Part shown: positions 36,256 to 46,344 of the stretch, one piece after another
Layout of the letters: each line of letters starts with the position of its first letter
Position numbering within the stretch: position 1 is the first letter of the stretch
Source of the DNA: Aureispira sp. CCB-E
GTDB lineage: Bacteria; Bacteroidota; Bacteroidia; Chitinophagales; Saprospiraceae
DNA: 64,000 nt
NCBI RefSeq assembly: GCF_031326345.1
Contig: NZ_CP133671.1
Coordinates: 4,650,001 to 4,714,000 of the forward strand
Direction: 5' to 3'
The notes under the pieces: model-generated
Databases searched by the model: none
What the model was told of the DNA's origin: nothing
Seen by the model: the letters and a program-made list of their open reading frames with translations, nothing else
Translations under genes and position numbers: made by a program

Positions 36256-37161
36256 ATGCTATCTATCCTAATTCCTGTTTATAATTTTGATGTCCGAAAA
36301 TTAATACACCAATTGCATCAGCAAGGGGTTTTGCTGACAATTCCTTTTGAGATTTTATGTGTAGAAGATGCTTCTGACCGAGCATATATTGACTTAAATC
36401 AGTCTATTCAAGCACTTCCTAACGTTCATTATCGAGTACTCCCAAACAACTTCGGGCGTTCCAAAATTCGCAATTATCTAGCTTCTCTAGCTCAATATCC
36501 ATACTTACTTTTTATGGACTGTGATTCTATGCCTGTTGAGCCAACTTATCTATCAAATTATGTAGAGCACCTCCATCCCAATCGCCTTTTGTATGGCGGA
36601 CGTTGTTACCAACCTCAAGCGCCACAAGATGCCGTACTTTACTTCCATTGGTATTATGGCATTCATAGAGAGCAAAGTTCTGCCAAAACCAGACAAAAAA
36701 ACGCCTACCAGTCTTTTATGACTAATAATTTCTTGATTCCCAAAAGCATCTTTAAATCCATTCGTTTTGATGAGACCCTAACACAATATGGTCATGAAGA
36801 TACTTTATTTGGATTAGAGTTGCGAGACAGAAAAATCCCAATTCGACACTTAGACAACCCACTAGAGCATATCGGCTTAGAATTAAATTTCGTTTTTCTA
36901 AAAAAAAGCGAACTTGCTATCCAAAACCTACATACTTTACACTCTAAATATTCTGTAGAAAAAGAAATTAGACTACTTCGTTTTTTTATACAAACAAAAA
37001 GATTATATTTACATAACCTTATTATAGTAATATATTTTTTATCAAAAAACCTTATAACAAAGAACCTCTTTTCTCACCACCCCCAATTACTACTATTTGA
37101 CTTCTATAAACTTGGGTATTTAATCCACTGGACTAAAAAACATTCCAAGCATAGTCGTTAA
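36256..37161 (+). CDS. Glycosyltransferase family 2
   Basis: A 301-residue GT2-type transferase. The nucleotide-sugar binding start MLSILIPVYNFD is followed by VEDASD, RSKIRNYLA and LFMDCDSMPV (DxD motif); RLLYGGRCYQ, NNFLIPKSIF, and FDETLTQYGHEDTLFGLEL, the acceptor-side motif with the ED pair. The C-terminus from ~240 is basic with a hydrophobic segment (YLHNLIIVIYFLS), perhaps an amphipathic membrane contact. There is no N-terminal membrane helix. It lies 19 nt after the helical-repeat gene and is probably cotranscribed. Substrate unknown. No terminator is visible; the gap to 37634 (AT-rich, ~470 bp) has no clear element. Confidence 0.85.
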   Translation: MLSILIPVYNFDVRKLIHQLHQQGVLLTIPFEILCVEDASDRAYIDLNQSIQALPNVHYRVLPNNFGRSKIRNYLASLAQYPYLLFMDCDSMPVEPTYLSNYVEHLHPNRLLYGGRCYQPQAPQDAVLYFHWYYGIHREQSSAKTRQKNAYQSFMTNNFLIPKSIFKSIRFDETLTQYGHEDTLFGLELRDRKIPIRHLDNPLEHIGLELNFVFLKKSELAIQNLHTLHSKYSVEKEIRLLRFFIQTKRLYLHNLIIVIYFLSKNLITKNLFSHHPQLLLFDFYKLGYLIHWTKKHSKHSR

Positions 37162-37634
37162 CTCCAATTTATAAAATAATCACCTCAACGTATCTTGAGT
37201 TTTGTTCGCCAATCAACCTGATAACTATTTGTTCTTAATAGTTATTATAATACTGATTGCAAAGTTTTATCCTATTTGTATAAATATTCTAAACAAATAA
37301 GACGGCCCATGCTATGATCATAATTTGGCTCAAAAAAACAAAAATATAGTGCCCTTCTTGAACATTATAAAATGCACTTAAATTGTATTTATATACTGGC
37401 ATTTGCTGTCATTTTTTTTTCAAAAAGTAAATATCAATACACTCTCAATACTTAAAATAAACAAACATAATATTTTAATTATCAAAATAAAGCTATTCAA
37501 AAGAACTTCCTTTCTTACCTTTTTTTTGTCATATTAATGATATGGGTTTGAACTTGTAGTTGGAAGTTCTTAACTTAGGGCTACCTAAAAATTTATAAAT
37601 TTCTAACATTATTTAACTAATTTAACTTATTAGT

Positions 37635-40600
37635 ATGAAAAAAAATCTAATATATTTTTTATCTTTTTATTTGATAATGTTGAGTGCGACCACAACATCT
37701 GCTCAATATTGCACCACCAACGTTGGACCTTCCAGTGCGGGAGACTCTAGTGTTGATAGTATAGGTTTGACTGGTGATGCAGGAACAACGATCACTTATC
37801 AAAAAGTTTGTGCTGCTACAAGAGTGGAAGACCTCACAGCAACACAAAGTGCTTCTGTAACAGCAGGCAGCAGTTACAACCTAACTGTTGTCTTTGGCAC
37901 TTGTGGTTCGACTCCCTATGCTGGTGCTGGTGAAGTTTGGATTGATTGGAACCAAAACGATGCTTTTGACCCAGCAGAATCTATAGGAACGTGGACAGGT
38001 TCCCCTACAGATACGAGTGTATTTTCATTTACAGTTCCTAACAGTGCCTTCAACGGAACAACTCGCATGCGTGTGATGCAGCAAGAAGGATCATCTGTCA
38101 CTCCTCCTCTTAATCCTTGCGGATCATATCTTTGGGGGTCTGTTGCTGACTTTAGCATTGTAATTTCTGGTGGTGTCACCATTACTTGCCCTGTTCCATC
38201 CGCACTCACTGCCAACAACCTCACAGCTACTTCTGCTGATTTGGGGTGGACAGAAAACGGAACAGCCACCAACTGGCAAATTAGCTATGGTGCGCCTGGT
38301 ACAGCTGCTGGCGCTGGCGTTACTATGATGACCACTACCAACCCTACTAATGTAACAGGTTTAAATCCTAATAGTCCTTATGATTTTTATGTACGATCTG
38401 TTTGTGGGGCTGGTGACTCTAGCCTTTGGGTAGGTCCTTTTAATTTTGTAACACCTTGTGCTGCTCTTACGGCTCCTTATTCACAACCTTTTGCCACCAA
38501 TGCTCTACCTGCTTGTTGGACTCAAATGGGTGCCACTAACTGGGAATATGGAAGTAATGTCACAAACCCAACAGGTTTTGCAGATTATGGTGCAGATAAT
38601 GTTCCTGATCATAGCCTTGGAGGTGGTGGAACATTCATTGGTATGGATGGTTCTGATAATACCAACGGAGAAGTAAGTACCTTGATGTCTCCTATGGTTG
38701 ATATCGCCCCACTTACCAATGCTCAATTAAGCTATTGGGTCTTTAGTAATAATGTTACAGATGCTGCTCAAAACAAATTGATTGTTGAATTTTATGATGG
38801 TGCTAACTGGACTGTTGTTGATTCCATTCAAGCCAACTTAGGTACTACTTGGGTAGAATTCACAACGGATCTAACTACGTTTACAGTTACTGGTAACGTT
38901 CAAGTTCGTTTTACAGTTACTGGAGACAACTCTGCTGGTGGGTTCACTTATCACAACGATATTTTGATTGATGATGTTGCCTTCCGCAATGCACCTACCT
39001 GTTTAATACCTGCCTCTTTAACTGCTAACAATATCACAGCTACTTCTGCTGATTTGGGGTGGACAGAAAACGGAACAGCCACCAACTGGCAAATTAGCTA
39101 TGGTGCACCTGGTTCGGGTGCTGGTGCTGGTGTTACTATGATGACCAACACTAACCCTGTCAATGTAACAGGCTTAAACTCCAATAGTCCTTATGATTTT
39201 TATGTACGATCTATTTGTGGTGCTGGCGATACTAGCATGTGGGTAGGTCCTTTTAATTTTGTAACACCTTGTGGTGTCTTTACCCCTGCTTATTCTACAG
39301 ATTTTTCAACTTTTTTGCCTGCATGCTGGGAGGAAGTAGATGGAGGTTCTCCTAATACGGGTCTTGGAACAACAGGATCAGGTGCATGGAATCAATCTGG
39401 TTCTTCTGCTCGTGTCAACCTCTATTCCGACTTCACATTTGATTGGTTGTTATCTCCAGAGTTTGATCTATCTACTGGTAATTGGGAACTTGTGATTAAT
39501 GCTAATGCTACTGATTATAGCCCAACAACTGCTTTTAATGGTATGGGATCTGATGATACTGTTCAAGTCGTCATTTCAACAGATGGAGGTACTACGTGGA
39601 CTTCCCTTTATACTTGGAACGCTGCCAATCCATTTACATTCTCTCCTAATGATGTTATCATTGACTTGAGTAGTTACACTGGTACATCTAATTTATTTGG
39701 TATTTGGGCTTCTGAAGGAGCAACTAATGACCCTGAAGATTATTATGCAATTATTAATAACTTTGAACTCAGAATGCCACCTACCTGTCCTGCACCTAGT
39801 TTACTAACTGCCAACAACATCACAGCTACTTCTGCTGATTTGGGGTGGACAGAAAATGGTTCGGCTACCAACTGGCAAATTAGCTATGGTGCGCCAGGTA
39901 CAGCTGCTGGTGCTGGTGTTACTATGATGACCACCACTAACCCTACTAATATAACAGGTCTAAACTCTGATAGCCCTTACGATTTTTATGTACGATCTGT
40001 TTGTGGCGCTGGTGACTCTAGTCTTTGGGTGGGTCCTTTCAACTTCAGAACGCCATGTGCAGTTCTTACTGGAGATGTATCTAGTGATGCCATTTCTATT
40101 GGAAGTCTTCCTTATTCTACAACAGGTAATACAGATTCTTGTTATATGAATACTAGTAACAATGCAAGTGCAGATGTTTGGTATCAATATGTTGTAGAAC
40201 CTTGCACCGATTCTTTAACCATCTCTTTGTGTGGTTCTAGTTTTGATACTTACCTTCGTGTATTTGCTAGCGATGCTAGTACACAAATCTTCTTTAACGA
40301 CGATAATTCAGCAGCATGTGGTACTGGTGGAAATTCTCACTTAGCAATTGATGTAACCAACTCATCTTCTATTAATCCTGGTGACACAATCTACATTATG
40401 GTAGAGGGGTATACTAGCAATCAAGGGGTTTACAACTTGAATGTATCCAATACAGTTATGTGCCCTCCAACAAACCTTGTCATCACAGAAATCATGTACA
40501 ATCCACCAGAAAGTGGCACAGACTCTTTAGAATTTGTTGAAATTTACAACAATGGTACAACTGCTGCTAACTTAGGTGGTTATACCTTATCTGGAATTGC

Positions 40601-42467
40601 TTATACCTTCCCTAACGTTAGCTTACCTGCGGGGGGGTACTATGTTGTTGGTGTAAATGCTTCTGCATTTAATACTGTATACGGAATGCCTGCTGATGGT
40701 ATTGCTAGTTCAGGTGGTTTGTCTAATGGTGGCGAAGCTGTTATTATCAGAAACCCAATTGGCATGGTGGTCGATTCTGTACGTTATGATGATTCAGCAC
40801 CTTGGCCAGCAGGTTCTGGTGCGGGAATGCCTGACGGAGGTGGAGCATCTCTGATCTTGTGTGATACTGCTGCTGACAATGCTGATGCAGCTAACTGGAA
40901 TGCTTGTATAACAAGTACAGGTGTTACAATTAACGGTAATGTTGTTTTGGCTAGCCCAGGTGCAGCAAACTCTTGTCCAATGCCATTGGATGTAGCCGTA
41001 GCATCGTTCTACAACTTAGATTCTATCTATTGTAATGCAGGTACTATCTCAGGTTCTGTTATTATTACAAATATGAGTAATACAGACGCAACAAACGTAC
41101 CTTACACCATTACAGCGAATGGTACTCCATTGGGTGGCGGAACTATTTCATTGTTAGCAGGATTCGCATCTGATACAATTACAGTTGGTCCTTTCCCTGC
41201 TGCTACAGGCGCCGCCAATATTGTTGCGATGACTTCATTGACAGGTGATGCCAATACAAGCAATGATATGCTTTCGATGATGGTATATGTTTCTAATACT
41301 GCTGCTGCTGCTAATATCGTAACAGACATCACTTGTAATGGTGATTCTACTGGTGTTGTAGCTGCTATGGGATCAAATGGAATTGGAGCATATGGTTACA
41401 TGTGGAACTCAGATGCAAACCTTACTACAGATACCTTGATGAATCTTCCTGCTGGCATGCATACAGTTGTTGTAATGGACTCTGTAGGTTGTACAGATAC
41501 TGCTATGGTTACTTTGACAGAACCTACTGCAATCATGTTGACAGATACTGTTGATAATGTATTGTGTAACGGTGATTCTACTGGTATGGCTATTGTTATG
41601 GCAACAGGTGGCACTCCTGCTTACTCTTTTGCTTGGTCAAACGGAGCTACTTCTGATACCATCATGAACCTTCCTGCTGGTACTTATACTGTAACCGTAA
41701 CAGATGCGAATGGCTGTATGGAAATGCTTACGGCTACTGTTTCTGAAGCTACTGCAATTATGTTAACAGATACTGTTGATAATGTATTGTGTAACGGTGA
41801 TTCTACTGGTATGGCTATTGTTATGGCAACAGGTGGTACTCCTGCTTATGCTTTTGCTTGGTCAAATGGAGCTGCTTCTGATACCATCATGAACCTTCCT
41901 GCTGGTGCTTATACTGTAACTGTAACGGATGCAAATGGTTGTATGGAAATGCTTACAGCTACTGTTTCTGAGCCTACTGCTCTTGATGTAACAATTACCG
42001 ATAACGGAGATGGTAGTGCTTATGCTACTGCTACAGGAGGAACTCCTGGATACACCTTCTTATGGGATGCTGCTGCTAACAACCAAACAACAGATACAGC
42101 AACTGCTTTAATTCACAACGGCACTTATGTCGTAACCGTGACAGATGCGAATGGTTGTACAGATACAGCTTCTATTGTTGTTAATATTAACAGTCTAACG
42201 AACATTGCTAATGTTGCCAACTTGAGCTTATTCCCTAATCCTACTAATGCAAATGTATTCGTAGAATTGGAATTGGTTAAAAATACAGATGTTCAAATTA
42301 ATGTTACGAACGCTATTGGTCAACTTGTTATCAACAAAGAATTGACCAATGTACAATCTGAAAAAGTAGAGTTAAATACATCTATACTATCTTCAGGTGT
42401 TTATATGGTTCAGTTCACTATTGGTACTGAATCAATTACTAGAAAATTAATTGTTAGCAAACAATAA
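37635..42467 (+). CDS. Large T9SS adhesin with GEVED, FN3, lamin-tail and SprB domains
   Basis: A 1610-residue secreted protein. It has a signal peptide (about 1-24), a GEVED-like domain (~30-176, GEVWIDWNQNDAFD), FN3 domains at about 186-275, 455-546 and 717-808 (TATSADLGWTENGTATNWQ, PYDFYVRSVCGAGDSS), and MAM/jelly-roll-type domains between (DYGADNVPDH, TFDWLLSPEFDLSTGNW). A pre-peptidase-like domain (SSDAISIGSLP, ADVWYQYV) comes next, then a lamin-tail domain (~942-1100, VITEIMYNPPESGTDSLEFV). SprB-type repeats of 75 residues (~1229-1520, CNGDSTG..., WSNGATSDTIMNLPAG) and a T9SS type A domain (LFPNPTNANVFVELE ... ITRKLIV) close it. It is an outer-surface adhesin candidate, by analogy with gliding-associated SprB. 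The gene is followed by an intrinsic hairpin. Confidence 0.94.
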   Translation: MKKNLIYFLSFYLIMLSATTTSAQYCTTNVGPSSAGDSSVDSIGLTGDAGTTITYQKVCAATRVEDLTATQSASVTAGSSYNLTVVFGTCGSTPYAGAGEVWIDWNQNDAFDPAESIGTWTGSPTDTSVFSFTVPNSAFNGTTRMRVMQQEGSSVTPPLNPCGSYLWGSVADFSIVISGGVTITCPVPSALTANNLTATSADLGWTENGTATNWQISYGAPGTAAGAGVTMMTTTNPTNVTGLNPNSPYDFYVRSVCGAGDSSLWVGPFNFVTPCAALTAPYSQPFATNALPACWTQMGATNWEYGSNVTNPTGFADYGADNVPDHSLGGGGTFIGMDGSDNTNGEVSTLMSPMVDIAPLTNAQLSYWVFSNNVTDAAQNKLIVEFYDGANWTVVDSIQANLGTTWVEFTTDLTTFTVTGNVQVRFTVTGDNSAGGFTYHNDILIDDVAFRNAPTCLIPASLTANNITATSADLGWTENGTATNWQISYGAPGSGAGAGVTMMTNTNPVNVTGLNSNSPYDFYVRSICGAGDTSMWVGPFNFVTPCGVFTPAYSTDFSTFLPACWEEVDGGSPNTGLGTTGSGAWNQSGSSARVNLYSDFTFDWLLSPEFDLSTGNWELVINANATDYSPTTAFNGMGSDDTVQVVISTDGGTTWTSLYTWNAANPFTFSPNDVIIDLSSYTGTSNLFGIWASEGATNDPEDYYAIINNFELRMPPTCPAPSLLTANNITATSADLGWTENGSATNWQISYGAPGTAAGAGVTMMTTTNPTNITGLNSDSPYDFYVRSVCGAGDSSLWVGPFNFRTPCAVLTGDVSSDAISIGSLPYSTTGNTDSCYMNTSNNASADVWYQYVVEPCTDSLTISLCGSSFDTYLRVFASDASTQIFFNDDNSAACGTGGNSHLAIDVTNSSSINPGDTIYIMVEGYTSNQGVYNLNVSNTVMCPPTNLVITEIMYNPPESGTDSLEFVEIYNNGTTAANLGGYTLSGIAYTFPNVSLPAGGYYVVGVNASAFNTVYGMPADGIASSGGLSNGGEAVIIRNPIGMVVDSVRYDDSAPWPAGSGAGMPDGGGASLILCDTAADNADAANWNACITSTGVTINGNVVLASPGAANSCPMPLDVAVASFYNLDSIYCNAGTISGSVIITNMSNTDATNVPYTITANGTPLGGGTISLLAGFASDTITVGPFPAATGAANIVAMTSLTGDANTSNDMLSMMVYVSNTAAAANIVTDITCNGDSTGVVAAMGSNGIGAYGYMWNSDANLTTDTLMNLPAGMHTVVVMDSVGCTDTAMVTLTEPTAIMLTDTVDNVLCNGDSTGMAIVMATGGTPAYSFAWSNGATSDTIMNLPAGTYTVTVTDANGCMEMLTATVSEATAIMLTDTVDNVLCNGDSTGMAIVMATGGTPAYAFAWSNGAASDTIMNLPAGAYTVTVTDANGCMEMLTATVSEPTALDVTITDNGDGSAYATATGGTPGYTFLWDAAANNQTTDTATALIHNGTYVVTVTDANGCTDTASIVVNINSLTNIANVANLSLFPNPTNANVFVELELVKNTDVQINVTNAIGQLVINKELTNVQSEKVELNTSILSSGVYMVQFTIGTESITRKLIVSKQ
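38206..40060 (+). repeat. Three near-identical FN3 modules in the adhesin
   Basis: The stretches beginning near 38210, 39022 and 39806 share long identical DNA (ACAGCTACTTCTGCTGATTT, CAACTGGCAAATTAGCTATG) over ~250 bp, separated by unrelated domains. Conservation at DNA level, including synonymous sites, suggests recent duplication or conversion. Confidence 0.85.
41526..41975 (+). repeat. Two tandem 225-bp SprB repeats
   Basis: The block at 41526 recurs at 41751, exactly 225 bp (75 codons) later, with few changes, e.g. GATACTGTTGATAATGTATT in both. Confidence 0.85.
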
Positions 42468-42491
42468 TTTGACTAGTTCAAAATAACTAAC

Positions 42492-42527
42492 AAGGGTTGT
42501 ATTTTCTTTAGGAAGATACAGCCCTTT
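42492..42527 (+). terminator. Terminator of the 37635 adhesin
   Basis: AAGGGTTGTATTTTC-tttag-GAAGATACAGCCCTT with G-U pairs, followed by a short T-run. Confidence 0.75.
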
Positions 42528-42573
42528 TGTTTGGTAAGCAAAAAGAAACATACAATTGTGCAGTTGTGCATAG

Positions 42574-42825
42574 ACAGATGTTCAAATTAACATTACAAAT
42601 ATTAATAATCAACTTGCCATTCATAAAGAATTGACAATTGTGCCATCTAAAAAAGTAGAACTAAATACGTCTATACTCCCCTGAGCTACTCATTTATTTG
42701 GTTCATTCTATAATTAGTATAGAATTACTCTCTAAAAGATTAATGGTTCTTAAACAATCATTTAGTTAGTTTAAAATGACAAATAAAGGCTGTGTTCTCT
42801 CTAAGAGGGCATGGTCTTTTTATTT
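42574..42825 (+). pseudogene. Fossil duplicate of an adhesin's T9SS 3' end
   Basis: This 250-bp stretch aligns with 42285-42530, the last ~60 codons and terminator of the adhesin, at an offset near 289. Shared strings include ACAGATGTTCAAATTAA, AAAGAATTGAC and AAAAGTAGA. The copy has a TGA within the sorting domain (ATACTCCCCTGA), lacks the catalytic rest of the gene, and its terminator-like end is degraded. It is a decayed remnant of a duplicated gene tail. It sits between the two extant adhesin genes, suggesting an earlier third copy or a partial tandem duplication. Confidence 0.85.
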
Positions 42826-43074
42826 AACCAAAACAAAACAAAAGTTTACAACTATACATATACAAAGTACAAAATGCTTCTTTTTGTCAAAAAACTAACT
42901 TTTTATACCTCAAAATAAAATAACTAGCAAATCAATTTAAAATCCTGCCAATAAAACTTTATCTTTCCATTAAATGAATGCCCCCTCTACCCTTATAATA
43001 CATTTTCATGAATGGAGACTTAATTAAAATTGTCTACCTCAAAACAATATTCATTTAATTAAAATACGTACCTT

Positions 43075-45693
43075 ATGAAAGTTTTTTTTACAACTTGTGT
43101 GCTATTTTTTGTAGCATGCTCGTTTACAAGAGCCCAAACCGTTTTGCTAGAAACATTCAATGGCACTTCGACCCCAAGTGGATGGACCAACACAGCTACA
43201 GCAGGACCAGGCTGGCTATTCAGCACGAATGCTGGATATGACGTCTCTAGTATCACCGACCATACTAATAATGGTGGTAATTATGCATGGATTGATTTTT
43301 CAGGAACAGATGCAGGAGTCGTTTTACAAAGTCCTGTTATTGATGTTTCTACCTTAACAACTCCTTATTTACAGTTTTATTACGAAAGCCATTATTCTGG
43401 CTCCTTGAGTCCCTTCAATTTTGTCTATCTAGAAGCATGGAACGGCTCGTCTTGGGTACTTGTCAATACTTTTCAAGGCAACACTCCTTTTGGTTGGGAC
43501 GAATATGGCTTTAATATGTCTAGTTTTACATTTAATGGTGGCAATGATCTTCAGTTTCGTTTTCGGGGCGAATCTGGTGGAGCTAGCAATGACTTTAACA
43601 ACGACCTCTTGTTAGATGATGTAGAGGTAATGGAATTGCCAACGTGCCCTAAACCAAGTAACTTAGCTGTCAACAACATTACGGCTACTAGTGCCGATTT
43701 TTCATGGGTTGAAAATGGTACAGCAACTGACTGGCAAGTAGAATTTGGTCCTCAAGGATTTACCCAAGGAACTACGGCAGGGACAGTAGTTTTTACTTCT
43801 ACCAACCCATACAGTCAGACTGGCTTATCTCCTAGTACAACATTTGATTTGTATGTACGCTCTATTTGTGCTCCTGGTGATACTAGTCGATGGGTGGGGC
43901 CTATTAATTTCACAACGCTTTGCGCTACAGCTGTTGCTCCATGGTCTGAAAGTTTTACAGGCAACAGCACTCCAAACTGCTGGAACGAATCAGGTTCAGA
44001 GCCGTGGCGTTATTCAACAAGCGCAGGATATGCTGCCGCAAATGCAGGAGATCATACTGGAAATGGCGGTAACTATGCGTGGATTGATGGTTCTTCTCCC
44101 AGTGGTCCTAACCAAATTAGTACTTTGGAGAGCCCTCCAATTGATGTGAGTGGTCTTACTGTTCCACTACTTTCTTATTGGGTATTTTCTCACAATCCTA
44201 CTGATAACTCTTATAACACCTTAACAGTTGAAGTATACGATGGTGCTGCTTGGAATATCGTAAGTACCATTAACTCAGATCAAGGAAATGGATGGAATCA
44301 CATTATCGCTGGTTTACAAAACTTAACCATAACAGGTCCTATCCAAATTCGTTTTACGATTGCTGAAAATTCGCCAGGAACAGCTTTCTATAACGACATT
44401 CTAATCGATGACATAGAAGTTAAAGAGGCCCCTAATGTATCAGCAGATACCCTATTGGGCGTTCAATCCCTTTATTGTAATGCTGCGGTTAATGTAACAT
44501 TGGTTGTTTCCAATAAATCAGGTAATCCAGAAACTGATGTGCCGTGGACAGTCGAGTCTAATGGAACAGTGATTGCTAATGGTGTTATTCCTGTATTGGC
44601 ACCCAATGGATCTGATTCTATTCCTTTATCTTTGGGAGGAGTTGGTCCAGCAGGACCTAATGCGATGATTACAGCCTACACCCATTTTGCTCCCGATCAG
44701 ACAAGTTCTGATGACACTCTAATTGTAACAACTGGAATGTCCTATACTGGTGTTAATGCAACTATGACAAGTCCTGTAGGTTGTGCTGGCGCTTCCAATG
44801 GTGAAATTGAAGCTGTAGGAAATAATGGAATTGGAGCTTACACCTATCAATGGGATGCTTCTGCGGGTAGCCAAACAACAGCTACTGCAACAGGTTTATC
44901 AGCAGGAATGTATACACTAACCGTAACCGACTCCATAGGTTGCTCTACAGTAGCATCACTAACGTTAGTTGACCCTCCTGCTATGACTCTAACTAGTTCT
45001 GGAACAGATTTAAATTGTAATGGTGATAACAGTGGAGCTGCTGTTGCAACTCCTAACGGAGGAGTCCCTGGCTATACTTATATGTGGAGCAATGGAGCAA
45101 TGACCAATCAATTGGCAAATGTTGCTGCTGGAACATACACCGTTAGTGTTACTGATGCTAATGGATGCGAATTAACAAGCACCGTTACCTTAAATGAACC
45201 TGCAACAGCCATACTTGCTTCTGTCACTGATAATGGAAATGGAACTGCTCTAGCCAATGCAACTGGAGGAGTCGCTCCATATAGCTATCAATGGGATGCT
45301 TCTACTGGTAATCAAACGACTGCAATGGCGACAGGTTTAACACCTGGAAATGTTTATTATGTAGTTGTCACAGATGCTAATGGATGTTCTGATGTTGTTT
45401 CTTTCAAAGCGATAGCTCTAGATGTTACGACCATTGATGATGATGCTAATTTGAGTATGTATCCAAATCCAACGAGTGGAAACGTCTTTGTTGATTTAAA
45501 TTTAAATGAACAAATGGATGTACAAATTCAAATTGCAACGGTAACAGGTCAAGTTTTAATGACTCATCAGTTTAATCAAACGCAAAACAGTAAATTTGAA
45601 TTAGAAACTGCTCAGTTGCCTACAGGAGTTTATATGGTTACCTTTAGTATAGGTTCTGATCAGTTAACAAAAAAATTAATTGTTACTAAGTAA
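43075..45693 (+). CDS. T9SS adhesin with jelly-roll, FN3 and SprB domains
   Basis: An 872-residue paralogue of the preceding adhesin. A signal peptide (MKVFFTTCVLFFVACSF, cut near RAQ) leads to a MAM-like/choice-of-anchor domain (~25-195, ending DDVEVMELP), an FN3 (~198-288, TATSADFSWVENGTATDWQV) and a second MAM-like domain (~295-455). A CARDB-like domain (~465-560) and SprB-type repeats follow (CAGASNGEIEAVGNNGIGAY, CNGDNSGAAVATPNGG, PGYTYMWSNGAM). The T9SS type A domain closes it (YPNPTSGNVFVDLNL, LPTGVYMVTFS, LTKKLIV). It lies 608 bp after the larger adhesin, and is itself followed by a terminator. Predicted to be surface-displayed or secreted. Confidence 0.93.
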   Translation: MKVFFTTCVLFFVACSFTRAQTVLLETFNGTSTPSGWTNTATAGPGWLFSTNAGYDVSSITDHTNNGGNYAWIDFSGTDAGVVLQSPVIDVSTLTTPYLQFYYESHYSGSLSPFNFVYLEAWNGSSWVLVNTFQGNTPFGWDEYGFNMSSFTFNGGNDLQFRFRGESGGASNDFNNDLLLDDVEVMELPTCPKPSNLAVNNITATSADFSWVENGTATDWQVEFGPQGFTQGTTAGTVVFTSTNPYSQTGLSPSTTFDLYVRSICAPGDTSRWVGPINFTTLCATAVAPWSESFTGNSTPNCWNESGSEPWRYSTSAGYAAANAGDHTGNGGNYAWIDGSSPSGPNQISTLESPPIDVSGLTVPLLSYWVFSHNPTDNSYNTLTVEVYDGAAWNIVSTINSDQGNGWNHIIAGLQNLTITGPIQIRFTIAENSPGTAFYNDILIDDIEVKEAPNVSADTLLGVQSLYCNAAVNVTLVVSNKSGNPETDVPWTVESNGTVIANGVIPVLAPNGSDSIPLSLGGVGPAGPNAMITAYTHFAPDQTSSDDTLIVTTGMSYTGVNATMTSPVGCAGASNGEIEAVGNNGIGAYTYQWDASAGSQTTATATGLSAGMYTLTVTDSIGCSTVASLTLVDPPAMTLTSSGTDLNCNGDNSGAAVATPNGGVPGYTYMWSNGAMTNQLANVAAGTYTVSVTDANGCELTSTVTLNEPATAILASVTDNGNGTALANATGGVAPYSYQWDASTGNQTTAMATGLTPGNVYYVVVTDANGCSDVVSFKAIALDVTTIDDDANLSMYPNPTSGNVFVDLNLNEQMDVQIQIATVTGQVLMTHQFNQTQNSKFELETAQLPTGVYMVTFSIGSDQLTKKLIVTK

Positions 45694-45705
45694 TAATAGT
45701 AGTTG

Positions 45706-45765
45706 CCTACCGTGCTACTTTGTGATCGTTAGGTCGTGAGCTCGTAAGCGTAGTTACCAAAAGAC
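45706..45765. repeat. Possible degenerate dispersed repeat
   Basis: CCGTGCTACTTTGTGATCGTTAG resembles the GCTACTTCGTGGT arm of the family, followed by unrelated sequence. Weak match. Confidence 0.3.
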
Positions 45766-45825
45766 AAAAGCACGTTTATATCGTTTTTTAAACGAAGTGG
45801 TCGCTTAGGAAAAACAACTAATACT

Positions 45826-45862
45826 AGCCTATCTGGATATAAAACTCTAGATGGGCTTTTTT
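45826..45862 (+). terminator. Terminator after the 43075 adhesin
   Basis: AGCCTATCT-loop-AGATGGGCT with one G-U pair and a TTTTTT tail. Confidence 0.8.
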
Positions 45863-45876
45863 GATGTCGTGCCCAG

Positions 45877-45915
45877 AAAAAAAGGAGTCAATAACAATAA
45901 ATTGCTATTGACTCC
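45877..45915 (-). terminator. Terminator of SRP RNA copy 1
   Basis: Minus strand GGAGTCAATAGCAAT-loop-GTTATTGACTCC followed by T-run (45877-45883 are A on plus), 12 nt beyond the SRP RNA end. Confidence 0.9.
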
Positions 45916-45926
45916 TTCATAAAAAA

Positions 45927-46020
45927 AGAGCAGAAACACACCAGCTGCTACAACCACCTACCCTTGCTTGCGTTAACACCTGGGGGATTTAATGGGAGCT
46001 TGCCATGCATCTCCAACTCT
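45927..46020 (-). ncRNA. ffs: SRP RNA (4.5S-type), copy 1
   Basis: About 94 nt on the minus strand folding into one long hairpin. The 5' AGAG pairs with 3' CTCT, then GAGATGCAT pairs with GTGTGTTTC. The apical part reads CCCCCAGGTGTTAACGCAAG followed by CAAGGGTA, the conserved SRP helix-8 core (CCCAGG.../AGCAAGGG), closed by a UAAC tetraloop, one of the URRC class known in SRP RNAs in place of GGAA. It partners with Ffh to target membrane proteins. Boundaries are estimated from the promoter and from the stem. Confidence 0.85.
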
Positions 46021-46025
46021 GGTTG

Positions 46026-46056
46026 CAAATATAGAATGCTTTTTGGGTTTCACAAA
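46026..46056 (-). promoter_or_regulatory. Promoter of SRP RNA copy 1
   Basis: Minus-strand TTTG (46053-46056), 19 nt, TATATTTG (46026-46033), consensus Bacteroidota spacing, ending 5 nt before the RNA. Confidence 0.85.
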
Positions 46057-46293
46057 CTTTTTAATGAAATAAATTAAACTTTTTTTAGCTTAGTTTTAAT
46101 TAATCATTAATAATCAAGCAAAAAGGTTGTATTAAAATTCCCTCTCAATAATTTTCGTTACTTACGACTGTCTTTTATGATCAAGAAGTACATTAAGTCA
46201 TTGTCCAAAATTTCTTGTGCTTCCACTAAAAACTATTTTTATGATACGATTCCTTTCGATCGTTTTATTAAAAATAACCAATTTACAATTACC

Positions 46294-46333
46294 AAAAAAA
46301 AGGAGTCAATAACAATAAATTGCTATTGACTCC
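46294..46333 (-). terminator. Terminator of SRP RNA copy 2
   Basis: Same hairpin as copy 1, GGAGTCAATAGCAAT-loop-GTTATTGACTCC, with an A-run on plus (T-run on minus) at 46294-46300. Confidence 0.9.
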
Positions 46334-46344
46334 TTCATAAAAAA

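Noticed and set aside
42840-43074. Extra coding sequence in the gap before the second adhesin
   Set aside because: No open frame with recognisable content; AT-rich intergenic.
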